Shown piece after piece: positions 22,918 through 32,502 of a DNA stretch of 64,000 nucleotides (positions are counted from its first letter, which is position 1; every line of letters begins with the position of its first letter). Source of the stretch: Wurfbainia villosa. Taxonomy: Eukaryota > Streptophyta > Magnoliopsida > Zingiberales > Zingiberaceae. The position numbers and the translations under genes are program-made. The DNA lies in the NCBI GenBank assembly GCA_025175895.1, contig CM045990.1, positions 57,041,704-57,105,703 on the forward strand, read 5' to 3'. The notes under the pieces are model-generated. The model was not told the DNA's origin. It saw only the letters and a program-made list of their open reading frames with translations, and made no database searches.

Positions 22918-25386
22918 ATGGCGCAAAAGTTGTCTTTGTATTGTAGGAACATATTCTTTGTCTTTGCCCCTTATCTTAGAACTAGAGGAGTGCTTTTATG
23001 TACCGCATTAACAAAGAACATAATTTACGTATCTTGTTTAGACAAGAAAAACTTTTCTTTTATAATAAAGGACAAATGTTGTTCCATTTATTTAAATGAA
23101 ATGTTCTATTGTAATGCACCACTTATGAATGGTCTCTATGTTCTAGATTTAGATAACCCAATTTATAACATAAATACCAAACGGTTCAAATCGAATGATT
23201 TGAACCAGACATATCTCTGGCACTGTCGCCTAGGTCACATAAATGAAAAACGCATATCCCAACTCCATAAAGATGGATTATTGGACTCATTTGATTTTGA
23301 ATCATATGAGGTATGCGAGTCTTGTCTTTTAGGAAAGATGACTAAAACTCCATTTAGTGGACATGGCGAGAGAGCGACGGATTTGTTAGGACTCATACAT
23401 ACTGATGTATGTGGCCCTTTCAATGTCGAAGCCAGAGGAGGCTATAAGTACTTTATTACTTTCACTGATGATATGAGTAGATTTGGCTACTTATATTTGA
23501 TGAGACATAAGTCAGAATCCTTTGAAAAGTTCAAAGAATTCAAGAATGAAGTACAAAACCAACTTGGTAAGCGTATTAAGCTACTTCGATCAGATCGAGG
23601 TGGTGAATACCTTAGTCAAGAGTTTTGTGATCACCTGGCTGAGTGTGGGATAATATCCCAACTCACTCCACCTGGAACACCACAATGGAATGGTGTATCT
23701 GAGAGGAGAAATCGTACTCTATTAGATATGGTACGATCAATGATGAGCCAGACTGATCTACATACTTCCTTTTGGGGTTTAGCTCTAGAGACAGCCGCTT
23801 TCACACTTAATCGCGTTCCATCAAAAGTCGTAGAAAAGACACCATATACGATATGGACCGGGAAGAGTCCCAAAATGTCTTTTATAAAGATTTGGGGTTG
23901 TGAAGCTTACGTTAGACGTCAAGTCTCAGATAAACTAGGACCCAAATCAGATAAGTGTTATTTTGTAGGATATCCCAAGGAAACTAAGGGATATTACTTT
24001 TACAATCCCACACTTGGCAAGGTGTTTGTTGCCAGAAATGCTGTCTTTCTAGAAAGAGAATTTATTTCTAGAAATACTAGTGGGAGTAAAATTCATCTTG
24101 AAGAAGTTCAAGATGATGATAACACTAAGGCTTCGATGGAAAATGAACAGGCACCACAAAGTGTTGTGGATGAGGAATTTGTTGCCCAAAGAGTTGTGGA
24201 GCAAACACCTGTTCAAGTAGACCAACCTCTTCGTAGATCTAATAGGATCCGTCGTCAACCCGAGAGATATTCTTTTCTCTTGACTGACAACGGTGATGTA
24301 TTGCTTATCAATCTTGACGAGCCTACATCCTATAAAGAAGCTATGATGAGCCCAGATTCCGAGAAATGGCTAGAGGCCATGAGATCCGAAATGGAATCCA
24401 TGTACACTAACCAAGTATGGACTTTGGTTGATCCACCTGAAGGGGTAAAACCCATTGGGTGTAACTGGGTCTTTAAAGTAAAGACTGACATGGATGGTAA
24501 TAAGCATACCTATAAAGGTAGATTGGTGGCTAAAGGATTCAAACAAATTCATGGTATTGACTATGAAGAAACCTTTTCACCATTTGCGATGCTTAAATCC
24601 ATTCGGATCATACTTGCTATTGCAGCCTACCATGATTATGATATCTGGCAGATGGATGTCAAAACCGCTTTTCTGAATGGAAAGCTACTCGAGGATGTGT
24701 ACATGACACAACCTGAGGGTTTTGAAGATCCAAAGCATCCTGGAAAGGTATGCAAACTGCAAAGGTCCATTTATGGACTAAAGCAAGCCTCTCGAAGCTG
24801 GAATCTTCGATTCGATGATGCAATCAAAGAGTTTGGTTTCATCAAGAATGAAGATGAGCCTTGTGTCTACAAGAGAAATAGTGGGAGCGCAGTTGTATTT
24901 CTTGTCTTGTATGTAGATGACATACTTCTCATCGGAAATGATATTCCCTCACTCCAGTCTGTGAAGATGTGGTTAGGGAATTGTTTCTCGATGAAAGACT
25001 TAGGTGAAGCTGCCTATATTCTAGGCATCAAGATCTATAGAGATAGATCTAAAAGATTACTTGGCCTAAGTCAGAGTACATACATTGATAAAGTGCTAGA
25101 TCGTTTTGCTATGCAAAATTCCAAGAAAGGATTTCTGCCTTTATCACATGGTGTGAGTCCTTCGAAGACTCAATGTCCCTCTTCTAAGGAGGAGAGAGAT
25201 CGCATGAATAAGATCCCTTATGCATCTGCCATAGGGTCTATCATGTACGCCATGCTTTGTACTCGTCCTGACGTCTCGTATGCTTTGAGCATGACGAGTA
25301 GATACCAGTCAGATCCAGGTGAAAGTCACTGGATAGCGTCAAAAATATTCTTAAGTACTTACGAAGAACGAAAGAATATTTCCTGA
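22918..25386 (+). CDS. Integrase-reverse transcriptase polyprotein, 822 aa (ANG-A)
   Basis: This is the longest open frame in the window. In order: GAG-pre-integrase zinc motif (WHCRLGHIN, about residue 101, with CESCLLGK); integrase core (HTDVCGPF, TFTDDMSRFG, VSERRNRT, about 155-265); integrase tail (CYFVGYPKETKGYYFY); acidic linker; and reverse transcriptase from about 500 (WTLVDPPEGVKPIGC, MDVKTAFLNGKLLEDVYM, YGLKQASRSWN) with catalytic YVDD near 665. It then runs into the RNase H connection and ends by a one-base shift after HWIASKIF at about 25345. The ATG used is arbitrary, since the native protein is cut from Gag-Pol. These enzymes act in virus-like particles and then at chromatin. 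All motifs looked for are present, so recent or trans-supported activity is possible, but gag and protease are broken. Confidence 0.92.
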   Translation: MAQKLSLYCRNIFFVFAPYLRTRGVLLCTALTKNIIYVSCLDKKNFSFIIKDKCCSIYLNEMFYCNAPLMNGLYVLDLDNPIYNINTKRFKSNDLNQTYLWHCRLGHINEKRISQLHKDGLLDSFDFESYEVCESCLLGKMTKTPFSGHGERATDLLGLIHTDVCGPFNVEARGGYKYFITFTDDMSRFGYLYLMRHKSESFEKFKEFKNEVQNQLGKRIKLLRSDRGGEYLSQEFCDHLAECGIISQLTPPGTPQWNGVSERRNRTLLDMVRSMMSQTDLHTSFWGLALETAAFTLNRVPSKVVEKTPYTIWTGKSPKMSFIKIWGCEAYVRRQVSDKLGPKSDKCYFVGYPKETKGYYFYNPTLGKVFVARNAVFLEREFISRNTSGSKIHLEEVQDDDNTKASMENEQAPQSVVDEEFVAQRVVEQTPVQVDQPLRRSNRIRRQPERYSFLLTDNGDVLLINLDEPTSYKEAMMSPDSEKWLEAMRSEMESMYTNQVWTLVDPPEGVKPIGCNWVFKVKTDMDGNKHTYKGRLVAKGFKQIHGIDYEETFSPFAMLKSIRIILAIAAYHDYDIWQMDVKTAFLNGKLLEDVYMTQPEGFEDPKHPGKVCKLQRSIYGLKQASRSWNLRFDDAIKEFGFIKNEDEPCVYKRNSGSAVVFLVLYVDDILLIGNDIPSLQSVKMWLGNCFSMKDLGEAAYILGIKIYRDRSKRLLGLSQSTYIDKVLDRFAMQNSKKGFLPLSHGVSPSKTQCPSSKEERDRMNKIPYASAIGSIMYAMLCTRPDVSYALSMTSRYQSDPGESHWIASKIFLSTYEERKNIS

Positions 25387-25866
25387 TATTTGGAGGCAAT
25401 GAGGAGCTAACTGTAAAGGGTTACAGTGATGCAAGCTTCCAAACAGACAAGGATGACTATAGATCGCAATCGAGCGTGTTTTGCACGAATGGTGGAGCAG
25501 TGAGTGGAAGAGTTGAGCGAGGACACGATTCTTGTGATTCTACAACAGGAAGTATATTGCGGCATCGATGCGTGAAAGGAGGCTGTTTGGCTCGCAAGTT
25601 CATCGATGAACTTGGGGTAGTTCCTAGCATTGCAGATCCAATAGACCTCTATTGTGACAACAATGGGGCTATTACGCGAGCTAAGGAACCTCGATCACAT
25701 CGGACCAAACACATCTTGCGGCGCTTCCATCTCATTCGAGAGATCATCGATAGAGGAGATGTGAGGATATGCAGTCCAAAGAAGCTAACATCGCAGATCC
25801 ATTGACCAAGGCTTTGGCACAAAGGAAGCATGATGGTCACACTAGGTCACTAGGTATTAGATATCA
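25345..25866 (+). pseudogene. RNase H domain of ANG-A, out of frame
   Basis: After the frameshift the domain continues as NILKYLRRTKEYF, GYSDASFQTDKDD, FIDELGVVPSIADPIDLYCD and NNGAITRAKEPRSH, ending RFHLIREIIDRGDV. The first Asp (SDASF) and the later CDN motif of copia RNase H are there. The middle block (normally VADSTTESEY) is altered to an unrelated reading at about 25510-25580 by compensating indels. It lies directly before the polypurine tract. Confidence 0.85.
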
Positions 25867-25885
25867 TAGTGATTGGTACTAGTGC

Positions 25886-25896
25886 TAGTGGGAGAT
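25886..25896 (+). other. Polypurine tract of ANG-A
   Basis: CTAGTGGGAGAT directly precedes the 3' LTR start at 25897. It is the same as in ANG-B. Confidence 0.88.
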
Positions 25897-27816
25897 TGTT
25901 AGTTATAGCCCTAGAACCAATCATGTGATGGTTGAATAGGGAACATTTTGTATCATATTCTATAAAGGCAAAGGATTGGTTATTATATTTACATCTTGCT
26001 TGTGCCAGCTAAATTAAATATAATAATGCCCTAGAAAAGTAGGTTCTTATCTACAGTACATCAATTGGCAGAATTGATTATGAGAGGCTGTAGAGAACAC
26101 TTTCCTAAATGTTCCTAGTCAAGTATTAATATGCAAGGGCAATATTAATACATAAAGACTAGCATGTAGGTCAATTGATGACTTGATCTCACAAGTCATG
26201 GATATATGATATCGAGTTGACACATGGGTATATATTAGAGAATATATACTGAACTGACCCGCCATGAGAAAGTTTCATGGATCGTTATATGAGTGTCATA
26301 AACTTTCTCATGTGACTATTGGTATGAATAGTCCTCAGACCTGAAGTCACTACGGTTCCCTACATAAGGAGTTATGTACTTTGGTATCGTCAAACGTCAC
26401 CCGTAACAGGGTGGACCATAAAGGCGATTACTGGGTATATAACAAATTATGCGGAGGGATGTGAGTGATGTAGATGGGATCTATCCCTCTCATATGACGA
26501 GAGTGATATCGGTGGGCCCCTTGATTGAGTAGAACTACTAAAACGCATGGCCATGCTCGAATGAGTCAATATGAGATATTGAGCTCATTTGTTTGAGTTA
26601 GTTTACTCAGGGATCAAGAAACATATAGATTGATCGAGGATGACACGGTCTATGCCTCATTGATCAATCTGATATCAAGGATAGAAGGACACGGTCATAC
26701 ATTATAGTAGTCACGGAAAGGTTAGTCGGATCTTGACTTATCTCGTAACTTGGGTAGCAATGATGCATTGCTAGATGCCGCTCATTGCTTGTGTATCTAA
26801 AAGAGTTTAGATCCACTGCCAACGTTATGAGAGCCTATAGGGTCACACACAAAGAGCATGATAATTAGAGGAATTAGAGTATTCTAGTTTGACTAGAATA
26901 ATTTGGGAATAAGCTTATGTACAAAATGGTTTTTGGACTTTATGCTTAATGAGAATTTTAGCTAATTGATTTAATGAGATTAATTCAATATGTTACCTTA
27001 TTGATTTAATAAGATTAATTCAATATGATAACATAAGCTTAATTGAATTAATAAGATTAATTCAATATGATTGAATTAATAAAGATTAATTCAATATGAT
27101 AACATAAGCTTAATTGAATTAATAAGATTAATTCAACATGCATGAATGCCACATAAGAATGCCACATAAGCATGCCACATAAGCATGCCACCTAAGCATC
27201 CACCTAAGCTAGTTAAGGTGGAAGGAAACAAAATGGTTTTGTCTCCTTAAGTGGCCGGCCAAACAAGGATATGTCTCAATGCAATGGATTGCATTGAATG
27301 TGTGGAGGTGAAAGGGTTTTTCCAACCCTATAAAAGACACCTCAAGTGGCCGGCCAAAAGAGGGCATTGGCTTTGTTGTTGGTGGAAGCTTTGGTTGTGT
27401 TGTTGTGGTTGTGAGAGAGCTTGGTGGAAGCTTTGGTTGTGTGGGTTTGTGAGTGTAGGCTAGCAAGAAGAGGAGTCTTCTTCTTCCTTTCTCCTTTTCC
27501 CTCTCTTCCTCTCCTTTAGGGACTTCTCTAGCAAGAAGTAAAGGAGAGCTCCTCTAGTTTTTTCTTTTGTGAGACAAGAGCTTGCTCGTGTGGATACATA
27601 TAGAGGCACGGACATTTGAACATGCTAAAAGATCCAACACATCCAAGGAAAAGCGGGATTGCAAAGGGCACGCAACAAAGGTAGAACTCTCCTATAAGAT
27701 AGGCTTGGTTTAGAGAAATTTATTTTATACGAGTTTGCTTTCGCATGGATCACTTGGAAGGGATCCTAATTTTTTTCCGTTGCGCATATGCCATTTGGCA
27801 TAAAGAATTCCCAACA
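25897..27816 (+). repeat. 3' LTR of ANG-A
   Basis: 1,920 bp, TGTTAGTTATAGCCC...TTCCCAACA. It keeps both canonical ends, unlike the 5' copy. TATAAAAG is at 27329-27336. Confidence 0.93.
27329..27336 (+). promoter_or_regulatory. TATA-box candidate in 3' LTR of ANG-A
   Basis: TATAAAAG in the context CCAACCCTATAAAAGACACC, about 490 bases before the LTR end. Same place as 20307 in the 5' LTR. Confidence 0.6.
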
Positions 27817-28514
27817 GCGAGCACAGAATGCTCCGTAGCCGACTGGGCAGTCGACTATGGGCGTTGGCAGTCGACTGACAATGTTGGCAATCGACTGCCA
27901 AGAGTCCCGTTGGAACTTGTCCAACGTGGATTGAGTCGTTGTCTCACAGCTACAGTGTTGGCAGTCGACTGGGGACTTTTAGCAGTCGACAGCCAGGCGA
28001 AAATCCAGCCCAACGCAAGATAAAAAGGGGAGCTCGTGGAGGATTTCATCATCAGTTATTTGAGAGCTTACTTGAGGCGATTTGAAGGCGATTTGCAGGT
28101 GCATTTCAGGGCCCTTCAACCTCATCCAAGCAACCAACAAGCAAAGCACTCAAACCCTAGTTTTGTAAAGTGTTCTTTACATTTCTTTGTATTTTTGTGT
28201 ATTACTTGTTGTAATCCATTGTACGAGGTTTCTCCACCTCCGACTTGTTGTCGAGAAGGAGTTTATTGCTTAGTGGTGTTTGTGGCATCGCTAGGGTTCG
28301 TACGAACCCAATTCGTGGAGTGGGAACCGTTTCAGTTCCGAACCACATTATATTTTCGTGTTGTGCTTGTGTTCATGTTGCTTTACGTTATTGTTTTTAT
28401 TATCATTATTCCACTGCGCTAACATGATTTGTAGACGCGATCACGATCAAATTTCATCATCGTACGGGCAAAACGCTATTCACCCCTCCCTCTAGCGGCC
28501 TCAAATCTCCTACA
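27817..28514 (+). mobile_element. Sirevirus-like LTR, second part
   Basis: Resumes after ANG-A with repeated GGCAGTCGACTG motifs (27845-27985). It ends in a GGGCAAAACGCTATTCACCC and CCTCTAGCGGCC stretch, which is typical of the 3' terminus of Sirevirus LTRs. I place the terminal CA at about 28514 (TCTCCTACA). Joined to 17997-18875 the LTR would be about 1.58 kb. The 128-codon frame at 28036-28422 lies wholly within the LTR and resembles no known protein. Confidence 0.7.
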
Positions 28515-28928
28515 TAATAAGGATCCATATTTTTTATGAAATAATCTCCTAGTCTTACTGAAACACTAGAAAATAAAATCAAAAGACAAAAGGAAATATA
28601 CATAATAAAACACATGGATACATAAGAAATAAAAGAATGAAAGATTTTTTCAACTTTGTGATCACCAAGGAAATAAAAATAAATAAAATAAAACCAAAAA
28701 AAGAAATGAAAAAGTTTTAAAAATTCAAAAGGTGGTTTAAACAATAGAATTTGTCCAAAATAGGTTGTTTGCCATAGCAAAGTTGTGAATATTGATCTCC
28801 ATACCCTAATACATCTACCTACGAAATTTGAGGGCAATCGAAAATACTAAAGAATTCGTTGGTCAAAAAAATTAAATAGAAAAAAGAAAAACAATGAACA
28901 ATCCTTAGCCAACCAAACACCATTACAC
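28515..28928 (-). other. AT-rich remnant beside a Tat-like primer site
   Basis: A-rich sequence without a readable protein. It lies on the interior side of the primer-site-like sequence at 28929, so it is probably the leader of an eroded minus-strand Tat-like gypsy. The 126-codon minus frame (28457-28837) is hydrophobic low-complexity sequence that crosses the Sirevirus LTR boundary, so it is not credible. Confidence 0.5.
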
Positions 28929-28950
28929 TCCTCGGCAATGATGTCATTTT
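28929..28950 (-). other. Degenerate Athila/Tat-type primer-binding site
   Basis: The minus strand reads TGACATCATTGCCGAGGAG, which differs at several positions from the TGGCGCCGTTGCCGGGG motif kept at 37594-37616. It is followed, after a T run, by an LTR-like start at 28952. That position makes the call credible despite the divergence. Confidence 0.6.
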
Positions 28951-28951
28951 T

Positions 28952-29968
28952 TGACATCTTCGCACACCGTACTATGATATATCAAAATAAAATTTATAAG
29001 TAACTGAACCCCCTCTATACTAATGTAGCATAAAGATGACTCGGGTTGTCTCCCAACGAATGTAATTGGTAGAATGGTATCCTTAGGATCATTTCGTTAT
29101 TATTTTGGGTTTTCTAATATAAATGGGGGGTTTTGGAATTTGAATTCTAAACCTACTTATTGAAAGATAATGTCGGTAATTATGGTGGTGTTTGGTTGGT
29201 GGGTTTGGAATGAGGGAATGGGAATGGGAATCATATAGAGTGTTTGGTTAATGGTTTTAGGAAGGAGGGTTTGGGAATCAACAAAACCCATCTCACATGG
29301 GGGGTTTGGGTTTCATTCCCGTTCTTCGTCGCCCGTCGCTCGCTCGACGGTCGTTGACCGTCATCGGTTGCCGGCCATCGTCGATCGTCGGCGCCGTCGA
29401 TCGTCGCACCACCGCCGCCGCTGCTGCCGGCCACGGCCACCATAGGTCGCCGTCGCCGCGATCCGCCGCCGATCGTCGTCGGCCGCCGAACTTATAAACC
29501 AAACAATATTATTGGAATGACAAAACCCATTCCCATTCCCGTCTACTATCAAACCCATTCTCATTCCTATTCCCACCTTCCAACCAAACGCCACCTAAAC
29601 CATTCGCTAAGTAAAGCAATGCAGGAATTAAACCAAACAAAGGCAAGTGCAAGAATTAAAGCAATACAAACTGGAAGAGGAATTAAGACAAACACTTAAT
29701 GTAGACAACTAAAATTAAGCTAAACTAAATCAACCAAATGTAAGGGTAATTTGATAAACACTTGGCATGAATAAAATTAATCTAAGCTAAACAAAAAGAT
29801 AAATGGTCTAATCAACCCAAGATATGCTCGAAGTGTAAACAAGTTCCTCACGGCTAAATCCAAGGAGCTCGATTGAGTCTCCAGAAGGGCCGATGGATGT
29901 GGGATGGCACAAACTCCGTAATCTGTGAGCTTGATGGATGCTTCAAATTCTCTCAGATTCGATTGAGC
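28952..29968 (-). mobile_element. Tat-like LTR remnant with MITE insertion
   Basis: Bases 29003-29080 (ACTGAACCCCCTCTATACTA, then GACTCGGGTTGTCTCCCAACGA) match the start of the TAT element LTRs at 32550-32610 and 37670-37730 at low identity. This indicates a related but older family. A MITE (29184-29595) splits it. The remnant ends abruptly near 29968, where copia D LTR sequence begins. Confidence 0.6.
29184..29595. mobile_element. MITE, 412 bp, PIF/Harbinger-like
   Basis: The ends form long imperfect inverted repeats: GGTGGTGTTTGGTTGG at the left and CCAACCAAACGCCACC at the right. Next to them are GGGAATGGGAAT and ATTCCCATTCCC. The centre (29320-29490) is strongly GC-rich, with CGTCG/CGCCG runs, unlike all neighbours. 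Flanks are TAT (29181-29183) and TAA (29596-29598), close to but not identical with the TWA duplications of PIF/Harbinger elements. There is no transposase; the overlapping Arg-rich frames on both strands are by-products of the GC-rich core. It is inserted in a Tat-like LTR. Confidence 0.8.
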
Positions 29969-30372
29969 TTGGATTACCCAAGCAACTGATCCATCATCGT
30001 GCTTCTCGATTTGAGTCGTCGCTTGAACAAACTTCTTGTTCAAGCAAACTAACTCTTTTCCTCGATTAGCTGTGGAATAGATGATGTAGGGATCGCCGGT
30101 TTTTGTATTTATTTTCGGGGTCCAAGGAAATTAACCACATACATAATAATACAAAAGAACTAAATCAAAACAAACAAGATTATACCTCTTGTTTACCTCT
30201 TGATCTTCTATTGTATGTCATATCCTCCTCTTGGATGTTGTGTGGGCAACGATCCTCCAAGAGTTGAAGCCTCCTAGATCACGTCTTCCTATCCTTGCTC
30301 GCTCCGAACAAGGAAGACAACCAACACACTTCTTCTCCTATCTAGTGCCGGCCACCAAGCAACCTAGCTTGG

Positions 30373-30440
30373 ATGTTGTCGCCGGCCAAGGAGAGGAAGA
30401 AAGAGCAATGGGCGCCGGCCAAGGAGAGGAAGAAAGAGCA
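30373..30440. repeat. Duplicated 33 bp unit in D1 LTR
   Basis: GCCGGCCAAGGAGAGGAAGA is present twice in a row here and once at 53966-53998. It explains the repeated KERKKEQWAPA reading in the plus-strand frame, which is not a gene. Confidence 0.85.
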
Positions 30441-30684
30441 ATGGGCGCCGGCCAAGAGAGAAGCTCTTGTTGTCGCCGGAAAGGAGAAAGAGAAGGAGGA
30501 AGGGGGTGCTGGCAATGGAGAAGGAAGACTTGTTGTTGCCGCTGGCCAAATGAGAAGAAAAGCTAGGTTGTCGCCGCCCACAAGGAAAAGCCAAACCCTA
30601 GCCAACTCTTGCCGCCTAAGCCTTCCACGCCTACTCCAAAACCCCAGCCAACCTCAATTACTTTGCCGCCCAAGCCTCTCCCCC

Positions 30685-30695
30685 TTATTTATATA
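30685..30695 (-). promoter_or_regulatory. TATA-box candidate in D1 3' LTR
   Basis: The minus strand reads TTATTTATATA in reverse, that is TATATAAATAA, within GGCGAGATATATAAATAAGG. It is conserved at 54233-54243 in the other LTR, which supports a promoter role. Confidence 0.6.
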
Positions 30696-31639
30696 TCTCG
30701 CCCAAACCTCCTTTTAATCGTGTCCATTGGATCTAGGCTTCATGAGGGTTTTAATAGGCTACAATAGGGACCATGAGGAGGGGTTGGATCTTGGCCACCT
30801 AATGGATCCGGCCCACATAAAATCCGATACATTAATGATAATTCATTCCACTAGAGGATTATCATTGATCTACCTCACCAACCCCCATAATTAAATATGA
30901 GCTCCATATATTAATTGTACAAATATCTCCCCGTGTTTAAGATATCGAATGTTCATTAATTAATTAATTTACTGACAATTAATTAATTAACATCTAACTC
31001 CATGAGTAGTACCACTCAATCTTATCATCATGTTGGACCAAGTCCATTTGCAGGGTTTGCATGATGATTCTTATGAGCTCCTAAAGGGGGCATCATCATC
31101 CTAATACACAAGACACGGTTTCCTCCTATAATCAATGGCACACCATGTAAATAATATCATTTTCCAACTTACCGGGCCTATCAATTTAACCCATAAATCT
31201 CGCCCATTGGTAAATCAAAGAAATAAATATTAAGTACATGTGCCCGTTATTATATCGGGATTAAGAGCATGTACACCATAATATCCGAGGTCCTATTCAA
31301 TTATGTAGTCAGTAATAAATTGAATCAACTCTAAGTCGGCTCTGCTCAATACACACAAAGTGTACTAGTGTAATTCTATGATCAAGATAAACCAATACCA
31401 AATTACACTACAACCATACCAATGGTTTGTCCAAAACCATCTTGGTTGTGAGCCTCTACTTATACTCTACAAGGAACTGATAACATGATCTTCTGTGCAA
31501 CACCACACACCATGTTATCTACAATGTAAAGTATTAGACAATATGCATAACTAAAAATATGCAAACAATGATCATGTGGTTCTTATTTCAAAATGAAGAT
31601 GTTCATACAAAGACTAGGCTTTCAGTATACATCCCAACA

Positions 31640-32266
31640 ATATCCTACTTATACTAAAAGACTATGTTGCCATCAAATTGTCATACATCTGATTCCCATT
31701 CCCTCCACATGCCTATCAAAAGCTCTCGCTGGAAGGGTCTTAGTGAAAGGATATGCCAAATTATCCTCTGATGCTCTTGGCGACAGCAACTTCTCCTCGC
31801 TTTACGATCTCTCGTATCAGGTGGTACTTGCGCTCTATGTGTTTACTTGCCTTATGGGCTCATGGTTCCTTCGAGTTTGCAACTGCACCACTATTATCAC
31901 AATAAATTGTTATAGTTCTAGGGAAACTAGGAATCACATCCAACTCCATCAAGAAGTTCCTGAGCCATACAGCTTCTTTGGCTGCCTCAGAGGCTTCCAC
32001 ATACTCAGCTTCCATGGTAGAGTCTACCACGCATTTCTGCTTGACACTTCTCCATACAATGGCTCCACCCCCCAAAGTAAACACAAAACCCAAGGTAGAC
32101 TTACTGTTATCCCTATTTGATTGGAAGTCATAATCTGTGTAACCCACAGGGAGTAATTGATCTGCCTGGTGTACCAGCAAATAATCCCTAGTCCTTCTCA
32201 GGTACTTCAATATATGCTTTACTGTAGTCCAATGTCCCTATCCTGGATTACTCTGATATCTGCTAA
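31640..32266 (-). pseudogene. RNase H of copia D1 (3' piece)
   Basis: The minus-strand frame (31860-32210) reads LKYLRRTRDYLLVHQADQLL, GYTDYDFQSNRDNSKSTLGF, KCVVDSTMEAEYVEASEAAK and RTITIYCDNSGAVANSKEP. This is a complete copia RNase H core with its acidic residues (D in YTDYD, E in MEAEY, D in YCDNSG). It degrades toward the 3' end. At 32266 the frame is cut by the ATH insertion and continues upstream at 49087 (reverse transcriptase). The purine tract before the LTR is mutated (AGTAGGATAT, against AGTGGGAGAT in D2). Confidence 0.88.
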
Positions 32267-32502
32267 TGATGCATGCGAATGCGATCTCAAATCTCACGAC
32301 GGAGTCCGTCGAGGACTCGAAGCGTGCGCTCGCGCTGAACACCCGTAAGTGCACGGATGTCGTCAAGTATTAAAAGATTATCAATCCCACAGGGACTGGG
32401 ATTCGAATACCAATATGTCCAGTGGTTGAAATTATTTGGAAGTAAAATCTAAAAGGTTTCGATTACGAGGGTTGTCAGTGGATAAAATTCTAATACGGTG
32501 TC
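32267..32502 (-). repeat. ATH 3' LTR, outer fragment
   Basis: 236 bp matching 47733-47970 (ACTCGAAGCG, AAGTGCACGGATGTCGTCAA). It is cut by the TAT element after GTGTC (32498-32502). The LTR continues at 39526-39539 and 41348-42478. Confidence 0.93.

Larger units (their letters stand above)
18876..27816 (+). mobile_element. Angela-like copia ANG-A, near-complete
   Basis: About 8.94 kb on the plus strand: 5' LTR about 18880-20777, Met primer site 20779-20792, leader, gag and protease remnants, one long integrase/RT frame, RNase H, polypurine tract, and 3' LTR 25897-27816. The protein is of the BARE/Angela lineage (YVDDILLIGND, SQSTYIDKVL, MQNSKKGF). The left end is abnormal. The 3' LTR starts TGTTAGTTATAGCCC, but the 5' copy reads TGATTGTCGATAGCCC, and no 5 bp target duplication is visible (GGCAA left, GCGAG right). 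It lies inside the Sirevirus-like LTR. Confidence 0.9.
29969..31639 (-). repeat. 3' LTR of copia D1, left end missing
   Basis: Homologous to 53540-55187 throughout, beginning at GGATTACCCAAGCAAC. The minus-strand start TGTTGGGATGTATACTG is at 31639. The final part of the LTR (homologous to 53477-53540) is absent, replaced by the Tat-like remnant. There is a TATA-type TATATAAATAA at 30685-30695 (minus). The GC-rich section 30330-30600 contains two tandem copies of a 33-base unit (GAGAGGAAGAAAGAGCAATG) that appears once in the other LTR. Confidence 0.88.

Noticed and set aside
18876..27821. GGCAA/GCGAG as a target duplication of ANG-A
   Set aside because: The two 5-mers differ at three positions, so I do not claim a duplication.
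28036..28422. 128-codon plus-strand frame that could look like a host gene fragment
   Set aside because: It lies wholly in the Sirevirus-like LTR and ends near its terminus. It shows no recognisable domain and no sign of introns or conservation.
29251..29594. Arg-rich frames on both strands at about 29.3-29.5 kb
   Set aside because: They result from the GC-rich CGTCG/CGCCG core of the MITE and are too short and simple for a transposase.
30231..30717. Lys/Glu-rich and Ser/Pro-rich frames on both strands
   Set aside because: These are LTR sequence. The counterpart at 53875-54265 is shorter because one 33 bp unit is single. There is no independent evidence of coding.
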